This document shows positions 40,421-49,208 of a stretch of DNA of 64,000 nucleotides, in pieces. Both the position numbers and the translations under genes were made by a program. Location: the NCBI RefSeq assembly GCF_902703175.1, contig NZ_CACRYJ010000071.1, positions 172,403 through 236,402 on the forward strand, given 5' to 3'. The stretch comes from Occultella aeris. Its GTDB lineage: Bacteria; Actinomycetota; Actinomycetes; Actinomycetales; Beutenbergiaceae. A model generated the notes under the pieces. The model ran no database searches, was not told where the DNA came from, and worked only from the letters and a program-made list of their open reading frames with translations. The stretch's first letter is position 1. Each line of letters starts with the position of its first letter.

Positions 40421-43117
40421 CTAGGAGCGCCGTGCGGTCCCCCGGTGTGCCGTCGCCGTGCGAGGGTCCTCGGGCCAGGCGTGCCTGGGATAGCGGCCGC
40501 GCAGGTCCGCGCGCACCTGCGGGTACCCCGTGTCCCAGAACGAGTCGAGGTCCCCGGTGATGGCAGCCGGCCGTCCGGCCGGCGAGAGCAGGTGTACGAG
40601 GAGTCCGACCCGTCCCCCGGCGAGCCGCGGCGGCCGCCAACCGAAGGCCTCCTGCAGTTTCACCGCGACGACCGGTTGCTCGGCCGAGTAGTCCACCCGG
40701 ATCGATGAGCCACTCGGGACCCTGACCCGCTCGGGCGCCCATTCCTGAAGGTGCGTCGCCTCCGGCCACGGGAGCAGCCGCCGCAGCGCCGACAGAGTGT
40801 CGATCCGGGCCAAGGCACCGGTACCGCGGACCCGGTCCAGATCGGGGCCGAGCCAGGTGTCCAGGTCGCGCAGCAGCGCCTCGTCGCTGACGTCCGGCCA
40901 CTGCTCCCCCATCGCGGCTCGGAGGAACCGGAGCCTGGCCCGCAGGGCATGGCCCGCGTCCGTCCAGCGCAACACGCTGAGCCCTTCGGCAGCGATGCCC
41001 TCCCGTACCGCGGCGCGCACGAGCTCGGAAGGCGGGTCGGGCACCGGCGCCGAGGTGAGCTCGATGGCGCCGAGCCACTCCCCCCGCCGGGCTACGACCC
41101 GGCCGCGCTCCCACGTCACCCGCGTCTGCGAGCGGAGCAGTGCCGGCGCGGCCAGGCGAGCCAGGTCCGCCGCCAGCGGTGCCGCGGATCGGATGATGGC
41201 GTCCCGCCGCCCCGGTACCCGGTCCGCGTCGGCCACCGCCAGCCACTCGAGGCCGGCCAGTGCACCGTCCGGGAGGCTCGCGCCGGTGCCGGACGCCATC
41301 AGGTAGGCGGTCGAACTCGGGCGGCGTCGGGCGATCCGGTCCGGGTGGGCCAGTGCGACCACGAGCCCGACGGCGAGGTCGTCTCCAAGGGCGGGGTCGT
41401 CTCCGAGGGCGAGGTCGTCTCCCAGGGCGAGGTCAGCACCCAGCGCGAGCCTGGCCCGCTCGACGGCGCCACTTGGCGTGCCGCCCGTGCCCGCGGCGCC
41501 ATGGCCGGGAGCCTCGGTGATGCCACCACCTCGTGCGGGCTCGTGCGTCTCGCCGGCGGCGGTCGGCCGGGTGGCCGGCTTCGGGTTGCGCCTTCCGACC
41601 TGCCGAGCGAGCCGGTCCGCCTGGTCCCGCCAGGCGCGCGCGGCCGGGCCACCGCGCCGAAGCGCACGCAGCGCGGCGACGAGGTCACCGCCCGGAGCGC
41701 GCACGTCCTCGGCGAGCAGGGCCACCACCTCCGCGGCGCGGCGTGCGCCGACGGCAGGGGTGGCATCGAGGAGCGCGCGCGCCAGGCGGGGGTCGGTGCC
41801 GACCGCTGCGATGGCCCGCCCGCGCTGGGTGAGCCGCCCGTCGGCGCCCAGTGCGCCGAGCCCGGTGAGGGTCTCGCGCGCGGCCGCCAAGGCAGTCGGC
41901 GGTGGGGCGTCGAGGAGGGCGAGGCCCGCCCCGTCGGGGCTGCCCCAGCAGGCGAGCTCCAGTGCGAACGCGGTCAGGTCAGCGGTCCGGATCTCCGGCA
42001 CCGGGTGCGCATCCAGCCGGGCATGATCGCCTTGGGACCAGCACCGGTACACCGCGCCCGGTCCCTCCCGCCCGGCGCGGCCGGCGCGTTGCTCGGTCTC
42101 CGCACGACTGGCCCACGTGGTCACCAGTCCGGCCAGTCCACGCCGATGGTCGGTGCGCGGCCTGCGGGCGAAGCCCGCGTCGACGACCACCCGCACCCCG
42201 GGGACCGTCAACGAGGACTCGGCCACCGCCGTCGACACCACGACCCGGCGTCGCGGGCCTGGGTTGAGGGCGAGGTCCTGCTGCTCGCTCGAGAGGCGGC
42301 CGTGCAGGGGGCGTACGTCGGCCCCGAGGCCGCCGCCAGCGGTGAGCGATCGACAGACCGTGTCCACCTCGTAGGCGCCGGGCACGAACACCAGGACGTC
42401 GCCGTCGGTGTCCGCCAGGGCCGCGCGGGCGGTGGCGGCCACGTGCTCGAGGAACGGCCGGGTGATGCCCCGCTCGTCCGTGCGGGCCACCCGTGTGGGT
42501 GGCGGCCTCCAAAGCTCCGTGACGGGGTGCAGGATGCCGGGCACTGTGATCACCGGTGCCGGGCCGGCGGGGTCGGCGCTGCCGAGGGCTTGCGCGGTGT
42601 GTTCGGCCGCCACGGTGGCGGACATGGCGATCACGGGCAGATCCTCGCGCAGGTTCGTGCGCACGTCCACGCACAGGGCCAGGGTCAGGTCCGCGTCGAG
42701 CTGCCGTTCGTGGACCTCGTCGAGGATGACGGCGCCGACGCCGGGTAGGTCGGGGTCGGCCTGCAGGCGGCGCAACAGCAGGCCCGTGGTGACGAACTCG
42801 ATCCGGGTGCTCGGGCCGACGCGCCGATCGCCGCGCACGCTGTACCCGACGGTCTGGCCGAGACCCTCGCCGAGCAGGCCGGCCAACCGGCGCGCCGCCG
42901 CCCGCGCCGCGATCCGACGGGGCTGGGTGACCACGATCCGGCCCGGAACGGCCGCCGCCAGCGCCGGCGGGACGAGCGTGGTCTTGCCCGTCCCGGGCGG
43001 CGCCTGCACGACGGCGACGCCCCGGCGGCGGGCGGCGGCGACCACGTCGGGCAGCCCGGCCACGACCGGGTAGTCCGGCGGCGCGGCCAGCAACCGGGCG
43101 ATCGGGTCCGTGGGCAC
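40421..43117 (-). CDS. hrpB: ATP-dependent helicase HrpB
   Basis: An 898-residue DEAH-type helicase from GTG 43117. The ATPase core shows Walker A APPGTGKTTLV, DEVH box ILDEVHERQLDADL, motif III SATVAAEHTAQ, and the C-terminal helicase lobe with VVSTAVAESSLTVPGVRVVVDAG and QRAGRAGREGPG. The HrpB-specific C-terminal region ends at the stop. An acidic LALGDD repeat block (18-bp repeats) inflates the linker. HrpB is a widespread RNA-helicase-like protein whose role is unclear in bacteria. Single gene. Confidence 0.9.
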   Translation of the reverse strand: MPTDPIARLLAAPPDYPVVAGLPDVVAAARRRGVAVVQAPPGTGKTTLVPPALAAAVPGRIVVTQPRRIAARAAARRLAGLLGEGLGQTVGYSVRGDRRVGPSTRIEFVTTGLLLRRLQADPDLPGVGAVILDEVHERQLDADLTLALCVDVRTNLREDLPVIAMSATVAAEHTAQALGSADPAGPAPVITVPGILHPVTELWRPPPTRVARTDERGITRPFLEHVAATARAALADTDGDVLVFVPGAYEVDTVCRSLTAGGGLGADVRPLHGRLSSEQQDLALNPGPRRRVVVSTAVAESSLTVPGVRVVVDAGFARRPRTDHRRGLAGLVTTWASRAETEQRAGRAGREGPGAVYRCWSQGDHARLDAHPVPEIRTADLTAFALELACWGSPDGAGLALLDAPPPTALAAARETLTGLGALGADGRLTQRGRAIAAVGTDPRLARALLDATPAVGARRAAEVVALLAEDVRAPGGDLVAALRALRRGGPAARAWRDQADRLARQVGRRNPKPATRPTAAGETHEPARGGGITEAPGHGAAGTGGTPSGAVERARLALGADLALGDDLALGDDPALGDDLAVGLVVALAHPDRIARRRPSSTAYLMASGTGASLPDGALAGLEWLAVADADRVPGRRDAIIRSAAPLAADLARLAAPALLRSQTRVTWERGRVVARRGEWLGAIELTSAPVPDPPSELVRAAVREGIAAEGLSVLRWTDAGHALRARLRFLRAAMGEQWPDVSDEALLRDLDTWLGPDLDRVRGTGALARIDTLSALRRLLPWPEATHLQEWAPERVRVPSGSSIRVDYSAEQPVVAVKLQEAFGWRPPRLAGGRVGLLVHLLSPAGRPAAITGDLDSFWDTGYPQVRADLRGRYPRHAWPEDPRTATAHRGTARRS
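41372..41443 (-). repeat. Four copies of an 18-bp tandem repeat within hrpB
   Basis: Units GGCGAGGTCGTCTCCAAG, GGCGGGGTCGTCTCCGAG, GGCGAGGTCGTCTCCCAG and a diverged GGCGAGGTCAGCACCCAG lie end to end. They encode repeated LALGDD-type hexapeptides in the variable linker of HrpB, and the unit length keeps the frame. Confidence 0.75.
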
Positions 43118-43266
43118 GTCCCGCAGTCTGCCAGCCGGGACGGTGCAGCCCTCGCCCCGCCGACCGCCGTCGGCAGCACCCGGCCAACCCAGTCAGGCGC
43201 ACCCGGCCCACCGCCGTCGACCGCACTCAGCCGCACCCACCGCCGTCGGCAGCTTCCCCACCGCCG
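43118..43266. repeat. Dispersed CCGCCGTC repeats between hrpB and the P-type ATPase
   Basis: The 149-bp gap holds CCGCCGTC at 43164, 43211, 43240 and 43261, mostly within CACCGCCGTC(G). The spacing is irregular, so this is an imperfect dispersed repeat, not a tandem array. The stop of the ATPase gene overlaps the last copy. Confidence 0.5.
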
Positions 43267-46116
43267 TCAGGCCTTGCGGGTGTCCCTCGCCCGCAGCACC
43301 ACCTTGCGGATCTCGTCGAACCAGAGCACCGACGACGCCATCGCCAGGCAGACCAGCCAGTGCGCAAGGTCGAGCGACGCCGTGCCGAAGGCCACCTGCA
43401 GGAACGGGATCTCCACGATCGCCAGCTGCAGCACGATCGCAAGTAGCACAGCCCCCCACAGCCACCTGTTCGTGAACGCATGGGAGAACGCGCTCGTGGT
43501 CTCGGACCGGGAGTTGAACGCGTTGAACAACTGGGCGAGCACCAGGGTGGTGAAGCCGGCGGTCCTGGCCACCTCCAGGGAATCCTCGCCGCCCGCGATC
43601 ATGCCCCCGGGCAGGAAGATGTCGATCGTGAGCAGCGTGATCAGGCCCATCACGAGCCCGATGCTGAGGATGCCGATCCACATCCGCGAGTCGATGATCC
43701 TCTCGGTGAGCGGCCGGGGCCGTCGCGCCATCACGTCGTCCACCTCGGGATCCACGCCCATCGCCAACGCCGGGCCGGAGTCGGTGACCAGGTTGATCCA
43801 GAGGATCTGGGTCGCGAGCAGCGGCACCACGACCGCGTCGGTGGAGGCGTCCGCCAGGCCGATGACACCCGCGAGCACCACCCCACCGAAGACGGTGAAC
43901 ACCTCTCCCATGTTGGACGAGAGCAGGTAGCGCAGGAACTTCTTGATGTTCTCGAAGATGACCCGGCCCTGGCGCACCGCGGAGACGATCGTGGCGAAGT
44001 TGTCGTCACCGAGGATCATCTTGCTCGCCTCCTTCGTGACCTCCGTCCCGGTGATCCCCATCGCGATGCCGATGTCCGCCGACTTCAGGGCGGGCGCGTC
44101 GTTGACCCCGTCTCCGGTCATGGCGACCACCTGGCCATCCGCCTGGAGCGCGTCGACGATGTCGTTCTTGTTCTTCGGCGCGACCCGCGCGTACACGCTG
44201 ACCTCGCGGGTGACGTCCCGCAGTCCTTCGTCGTCGAGCTCGTCCAGCTCGCTCCCGGTGACGGCCCGCGCCCCGCTGGAGACGATGCCGAGATCGGCGG
44301 CGATCCGGGCCGCCGTGCTCGGGTGGTCCCCGGTGATCATGATCGTCCGGATCCCCGCGCGGTGCGCCTGCGCCACGGCCACCGCGGCCTCCGGTCGGGG
44401 TGGGTCGATGATGCCGACCACGCCGAGGTAGATCAGGTCCCGCTCGTCGCTCTCGTCGAGGATGTCGTCATCCTTCTCGTCGAGCCGTCGGTACGCGACA
44501 CCAAGGGTCCGCAGGGCCGCGGCGGATAGCTCCTCCACGTCGGCCAGCGCCTGGGCCCGGCGCTGCGCCGTCAGTTCGATGACGTCCTCGCCCACCTGGA
44601 CCCGGTTGCACAGGCCCAGGAGCACGTCGGGGGCACCCTTGGTGACGATGCCGCGCGCGTCCTCGGACGCACGGAACTGTTGGGTGGTCATCCGCTTGCG
44701 CTCGGAGGTGAACGGCACCTCGGCCTCGCGCTGGAACTCGGCGACGACGTCCCTGGTGCCCTCGAGCTTGTAGGCGGCCACGAGGAAGGCGGCCTCCGTC
44801 GGGTCACCCTGGATCTGCCAGGTGCCGCCGGTCTCGGTCAGCTGCGCGTCGTTGGACAGCGACCCGCCGCCCAGCACCATGCGGGCCTCGTGCAGCAGGG
44901 CTGGGTCGGTCACGGGGAGACCCTCGGTGAGGGCCTCACCGACCGGCGCGTAACCGACGCCGGTCAGCTCGACCCGACCCGAGGCGGTGACCACCCGCTC
45001 GACCGTCATCTCGTTCTTCGTGAGCGTGCCGGTCTTGTCCGAGGCGATCACGGATGCGGATCCGAGCGTCTCCACCGAGTGCAGCCGCTTCACGACGGCG
45101 TTCTGGCGCGCCATCCGCTGCACCCCGATGGCGAGCACCACGGACAGGATCGCCGGGAGCCCTTCGGGCACCGCGGCCACCGCCAGCGAGACACCGAGCA
45201 GCAGCACCGTCACGAACTCGCTGGGAGTGCTGACCTGGTTCACGACGGCCGTGACCACCATGACCACGATCGCGATGATGATCACGGTGAGGCCGAGTAG
45301 TCGGGACACCCCGTTCAGGTCCTTCTCGAGCGGGCTGGCCTCCTCGACCGTCGCGTCGAGCATCTGCGCGATAGAGCCCATCTCGGTGTCCATCGCGGTG
45401 CCGGTGACGACTGCCCGGCCGGTCCCCTGCGCGACGGCGGTGCCCTTGAACACCATGTTCAGCCGGTCCCCGAGCGGCGCAGGCTCCGGCAGCACGGCCG
45501 GGTCCTTCAGGACCGCCTCGCTCTCCCCGGTCAGGGACGCCTCGGCGATCCGCAGCGCGCTCGCCCGCAGCAGTCTGGCATCGGCGCCGACCGAGTCGCC
45601 CTCGCCGAGCACGAGCACATCCCCGCGGACCAGCTCGGCGGACGGCACGGACTGCAGCTCACCGTCCCGGAGCACCGTCGAGGCGGCCGCGGTCATCTGC
45701 GCGAGGGCGGCGACGGCGTTCTCGGCCTTGTTCTCCTGGACGAAACCCAGGACCGCGTTCAGCACCACGACGGCAGTGATCACGATCGAGTCGATCGGCA
45801 GGCCATGCGCGCCCTCCACCACCCACGCCACCAGGGAGATGACGACCGCGACGAGCAGCAGGTAGATCAGCGGATCCTGGAACTGGGCCAGGACCTTCCG
45901 CCACAACGGGACCGCCGGCGCCGACCGGAGCTCGTTCGGCCCGTCCGCCGCGAGCCGGCGTGCGGCTTCGGCGCTGGTAAGCCCGAGGGCGGGGTCCACG
46001 TCCAACGTCTCAGCGACCGCGACCGCATCGGTGAGCGACGGATCCGGGCCGGGACCTCGCTGCCCCGGAACGGTCGCTCGCCCCGTGTCGCTGTGGCTCG
46101 GACTCTCCGCCTGCAT
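43267..46116 (-). CDS. Calcium-type P2 cation-transporting P-type ATPase
   Basis: A 949-residue P-type ATPase starting at ATG 46116 with GAGGGGAACACC upstream; a longer ORF is a shadow. The phosphorylation site is SDKTGTLTKNEMTVE, the ATP hinge MTGDGVNDAPALKSADIGIAMG, and the N-terminal cation ATPase domain (LGLTSAEAARRLAADGPNEL) is complete. Ten membrane spans and the P2 (SERCA/PMR1-like) pattern suggest export of calcium or manganese. Single gene, divergent from the leucine-rich-repeat gene. Confidence 0.9.
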   Translation of the reverse strand: MQAESPSHSDTGRATVPGQRGPGPDPSLTDAVAVAETLDVDPALGLTSAEAARRLAADGPNELRSAPAVPLWRKVLAQFQDPLIYLLLVAVVISLVAWVVEGAHGLPIDSIVITAVVVLNAVLGFVQENKAENAVAALAQMTAAASTVLRDGELQSVPSAELVRGDVLVLGEGDSVGADARLLRASALRIAEASLTGESEAVLKDPAVLPEPAPLGDRLNMVFKGTAVAQGTGRAVVTGTAMDTEMGSIAQMLDATVEEASPLEKDLNGVSRLLGLTVIIIAIVVMVVTAVVNQVSTPSEFVTVLLLGVSLAVAAVPEGLPAILSVVLAIGVQRMARQNAVVKRLHSVETLGSASVIASDKTGTLTKNEMTVERVVTASGRVELTGVGYAPVGEALTEGLPVTDPALLHEARMVLGGGSLSNDAQLTETGGTWQIQGDPTEAAFLVAAYKLEGTRDVVAEFQREAEVPFTSERKRMTTQQFRASEDARGIVTKGAPDVLLGLCNRVQVGEDVIELTAQRRAQALADVEELSAAALRTLGVAYRRLDEKDDDILDESDERDLIYLGVVGIIDPPRPEAAVAVAQAHRAGIRTIMITGDHPSTAARIAADLGIVSSGARAVTGSELDELDDEGLRDVTREVSVYARVAPKNKNDIVDALQADGQVVAMTGDGVNDAPALKSADIGIAMGITGTEVTKEASKMILGDDNFATIVSAVRQGRVIFENIKKFLRYLLSSNMGEVFTVFGGVVLAGVIGLADASTDAVVVPLLATQILWINLVTDSGPALAMGVDPEVDDVMARRPRPLTERIIDSRMWIGILSIGLVMGLITLLTIDIFLPGGMIAGGEDSLEVARTAGFTTLVLAQLFNAFNSRSETTSAFSHAFTNRWLWGAVLLAIVLQLAIVEIPFLQVAFGTASLDLAHWLVCLAMASSVLWFDEIRKVVLRARDTRKA

Positions 46117-46283
46117 GGTGTTCCCCTCGTTCGGGCCGCAACCGTTCCCGGACCAGTTTCCCAGGCAGCACCCGGAACGCCATAGGACCAACGTCCGAAC
46201 GGCTGTTGAATGCTCATGCGAGTTCCCCGAGCCGGCGCCAGGCCGCACACCGGACCTCCACATCGAACGGCTAGCGTGTCGGC

Positions 46284-47972
46284 GTGCCCCTGAAGACGAC
46301 CTGGTGGGTGGCGGCCGGCCTGGTGGCCGTACTCGCCGTGATCCTGTCCGTGCTCCGCCTCGCAGCCAGCGCGCCGATCACCGCCGCTGTCCCGCAGTTG
46401 CTGCTGATCGCCGCGATCGGCCTGTCCCCGCTCGTTCTGGCTGCCGCGGCGCGCACCGTCTCACGCGGGCGGGCACCGGGTGCTTCCACGTCGCTGCTCC
46501 TCGCGGCCGGCATCGTGCTGGCCGGGACCGGGCTGTTGCTCGCGGCGACGGACGGCTTCCTCGGTCTTCGGCTTGCGACCGGGGACTGGCGCCTGCTGGC
46601 CCGAGCCACGACGGCGACGGCGCCCCTCGGCCTGGTCGGGGTGGCCGTGGCGTGGGCGGCCACGGCCGTCGGCGTGGCCCGCCGGGAACGCGTCTGGGTG
46701 CGCGCGGGCGCCGGGGTGCTGGCGCTGACCGCGCTGTGGTTCGCCGCCTCGTTCGCGGCGGCTTCGATCTGGCGGGTCCGGGCCGGCATGCCGTTGCTCA
46801 CGGACGCCACCGGCCTGGTCACGGCGGTCGTGATCGCCGTCGCCGGGCTGCTCGCGCTGGGCGTGCCCTGGGTCGCGGGAGTGACCCGGGCACGGTCCGT
46901 CCCGGTGCCGGCCACCGACGCGCACGTCAGTGATACCCGCGCAGACGAACCCCGGGCAGACCGAACCCGAGTGACCGAACCTCGAGTGATCGAACCCAGC
47001 CCGCCATCCGGCTGGGCCGAGCCGCGTCCGCACCCCCGTGCCCGGATCGTCGCAGCCGGGGTGGCCGTCGTGCTCGTGGCCGGGGGCGCGGTCGCGCTCT
47101 GGACCGACCGCGGGGACCGGCTCGTCCTCGCCGAGGTGTTCCCCGACCCGGCATTGGCGGCGTGCGTGGCGCAGACCATGGGAGTGCGCGACCCCGGCGC
47201 CAGGGTCAGTGCCGCGGACCTGGCTGACGTCCTCTCGCTGGAGTGCCGCGGACCCGGGTTCCCGGGTGCCTCCGGGCCCGACACCGCGACGCCCGATCCC
47301 ACGACGGCCCGGGCCGCGATCAGCGACCTGTCCGGGCTCGACCGACTGACCGAGCTGTCCAGCCTGGACGTCACCGGCAACACCGTCACCGACCTGACAC
47401 CGCTGGCCGGTCTGAACCTGTGGGGTGTCGTGATCACCGACAACCCGGTCAGCGACCTCTCGCCGCTGGCGGGCCTGACGTCCCTGACGAATCTCGGGGC
47501 CTCGGGAACCCAGGTGGTCGACCTCGAGCCGCTGGCGGGGCAGGGCACGCTCGCCTACCTCGGCCTGCGCGGCACCGGCATCAGCGACATCGGGCCGCTT
47601 GCTTCGATGGGCAACCTGAACGAGGTGGACCTCGGCGACAACGCGATCGCCGACGTCGGCCCGCTCGCCGGCCACGACTATCTCACCGGTCTTGACCTGT
47701 CCCGCAATGCCGTCACGGACCTCGGCGCGTTGGGACCGCTCCCCCAACTGTGGACGCTGGACGTCACCGGGAACCAGATCTCGGACCTGACCGCGATCCC
47801 CGCGTTCCCGACCCTGACCGAACTGTGGCTCGGCGAGAACCCCCTCACCGACGTCCGGCCGCTGACCACCCTCCCGGTGCTGACCGGCGTCGACCTGACG
47901 GGTGTGCGGCCGGGCCTGCCCGGGATCGCCGAGCTCCGCACCGCCGGGGTGTACGTCGGCGGACTCGCCTAG
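46284..47972 (+). CDS. Membrane-anchored leucine-rich-repeat (internalin-type) protein
   Basis: A 562-residue protein from GTG 46284. The first half has about six membrane spans (TTWWVAAGLVAVLAVILSVL, LLIAAIGLSPLVLAA, VVIAVAGLLALGVPWVAG) and a further span (RIVAAGVAVVLVAGGAVALW) near residue 260. The second half, about 350-555, carries nine or so 21-22-residue leucine-rich repeats of the DLSPLAGLTSLTNLGASG type. Such internalin-like repeats bind proteins at the outside. No secretion signal beyond the spans. Divergent from the P-type ATPase. Confidence 0.75.
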   Translation: MPLKTTWWVAAGLVAVLAVILSVLRLAASAPITAAVPQLLLIAAIGLSPLVLAAAARTVSRGRAPGASTSLLLAAGIVLAGTGLLLAATDGFLGLRLATGDWRLLARATTATAPLGLVGVAVAWAATAVGVARRERVWVRAGAGVLALTALWFAASFAAASIWRVRAGMPLLTDATGLVTAVVIAVAGLLALGVPWVAGVTRARSVPVPATDAHVSDTRADEPRADRTRVTEPRVIEPSPPSGWAEPRPHPRARIVAAGVAVVLVAGGAVALWTDRGDRLVLAEVFPDPALAACVAQTMGVRDPGARVSAADLADVLSLECRGPGFPGASGPDTATPDPTTARAAISDLSGLDRLTELSSLDVTGNTVTDLTPLAGLNLWGVVITDNPVSDLSPLAGLTSLTNLGASGTQVVDLEPLAGQGTLAYLGLRGTGISDIGPLASMGNLNEVDLGDNAIADVGPLAGHDYLTGLDLSRNAVTDLGALGPLPQLWTLDVTGNQISDLTAIPAFPTLTELWLGENPLTDVRPLTTLPVLTGVDLTGVRPGLPGIAELRTAGVYVGGLA

Positions 47973-48032
47973 TTCCGCAAGGTGCGCGGCCGGCCCGGCG
48001 CAGGTCCGCCCGGCCGTAGGCTTGGTCTCCTG

Positions 48033-49166
48033 ATGCAGTGCTCCTACTTCGACGCCGGCCGGTGCCGCTCCTGCACCCTCATGGGCCAGGACTACGGCAT
48101 CCAGCTCGCGGACAAGCAGGCCCACTGCCGCGACGTGCTCGCGGACTTCCCGATGGCCTGGTCCGAGCCGGTGCGCAGCGCGGAGTCGGGCTTCCGGAAC
48201 AAGGCGAAGATGGTGGTCGGCGGCACCGTCGCGGCGCCGACCCTTGGCATCCTGGACCGCGCCGGGCACGGGGTGGACCTCTCGGACTGCGGCCTCTACC
48301 CGGTGAACCTGGCCGCGACCTTCGCGCCGCTCGCCGCGTTCATCACCCGGGCCGGCCTGGAACCCTACGACGTGCCGGGCCGGCGCGGTCAGCTCAAGTA
48401 CGTGATCGTCACCGCCTCGCCAGACGGTGAACTGATGGTCCGCTTCGTGGTCCGCACCGCTGAGCTACTGCGGCGCATCCGCGCCGAACTGCCCTGGCTG
48501 CGGGAGCAGCTGCCGACGCTGGCGGTGGTCTCGGCGAACATCCATCCCGAGCACAAGGCCGTGCTCGAGGGCTCGGAGGAGATCGTCCTGACCGAGCAGG
48601 AGTCCCTGCCGATGCGCGTCAACGGGTTCGGGCTGCACCTGCGCCCGCGCAGCTTCTTCCAGACGAACACCGCCGTGGCGGCAGCCCTGTATCGCCAGGC
48701 CACGCAGTGGCTGGACCAGATCGCGCCGGAGTCGGTGTGGGACCTGTACTGCGGCGTCGGTGGCTTCGCCCTGCACGCCGCCGGTCCTGGTCGGTCGGTG
48801 ATCGGGGTGGAGACCTCCTCCGAGGCCATCGCCAGCGCCCGGCGCAGCGCGGCCGAAGCGAGTGTGACCGAGGTGGAGTTCGTCGTCGGGGACGCGGGCA
48901 AGTTCGCATTCGGGTCCGCCGCCTCCACGCGGGACGTGCCCGACCTGGTCATCGTGAACCCGCCCCGCCGCGGGATCGGACCCGAGCTCGCCGGCTGGCT
49001 CGAGTCGTCAGGGGTCCGAAGCGTGCTCTACTCGAGCTGTCGTGCCGAGTCCCTCGCCCGCGACCTCGCCGCGATGCCGTCGCTTCGCCCTCGGCGTGCG
49101 CGCCTGCTCGACATGTTCCCGCAGACCGACCACTACGAGGTCCTGGTCGAGCTCCGCCGGGACTGA
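48033..49166 (+). CDS. rlmC: 23S rRNA (uracil-5-)-methyltransferase RlmC
   Basis: A 377-residue enzyme close in pattern to E. coli RlmC, which methylates U747 of 23S rRNA. The start MQCSYFDAGRCRSCTLM at 48033 has the iron-sulfur cysteines, and the fourth is in DLSDCGLYP. Further matches are GFRNKAKMVVGGTVAAPTLG, LRPRSFFQTNTAVAAALYRQ, WDLYCGVGGFALHAA, NPPRRGIGPELA, YSSCRAESLARDLA and FPQTDHYEVLVEL, with the catalytic Cys in the SSC block. A longer ORF from 47982 is not used. Confidence 0.95.
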   Translation: MQCSYFDAGRCRSCTLMGQDYGIQLADKQAHCRDVLADFPMAWSEPVRSAESGFRNKAKMVVGGTVAAPTLGILDRAGHGVDLSDCGLYPVNLAATFAPLAAFITRAGLEPYDVPGRRGQLKYVIVTASPDGELMVRFVVRTAELLRRIRAELPWLREQLPTLAVVSANIHPEHKAVLEGSEEIVLTEQESLPMRVNGFGLHLRPRSFFQTNTAVAAALYRQATQWLDQIAPESVWDLYCGVGGFALHAAGPGRSVIGVETSSEAIASARRSAAEASVTEVEFVVGDAGKFAFGSAASTRDVPDLVIVNPPRRGIGPELAGWLESSGVRSVLYSSCRAESLARDLAAMPSLRPRRARLLDMFPQTDHYEVLVELRRD

Positions 49167-49208
49167 CCGGGCCCGCGTCGCGTCCGAGGCGTTTGACATG
49201 ATGCTCGG

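Noticed and set aside
40751..42748. Plus-strand ORF of 665 codons opposite hrpB
   Set aside because: Shadow of hrpB; helicase motifs are on the minus strand.
46461..48269. Minus-strand ORF of 602 codons opposite the LRR protein
   Set aside because: It mirrors the leucine-rich repeats and runs into rlmC; composition is typical of a GC shadow.
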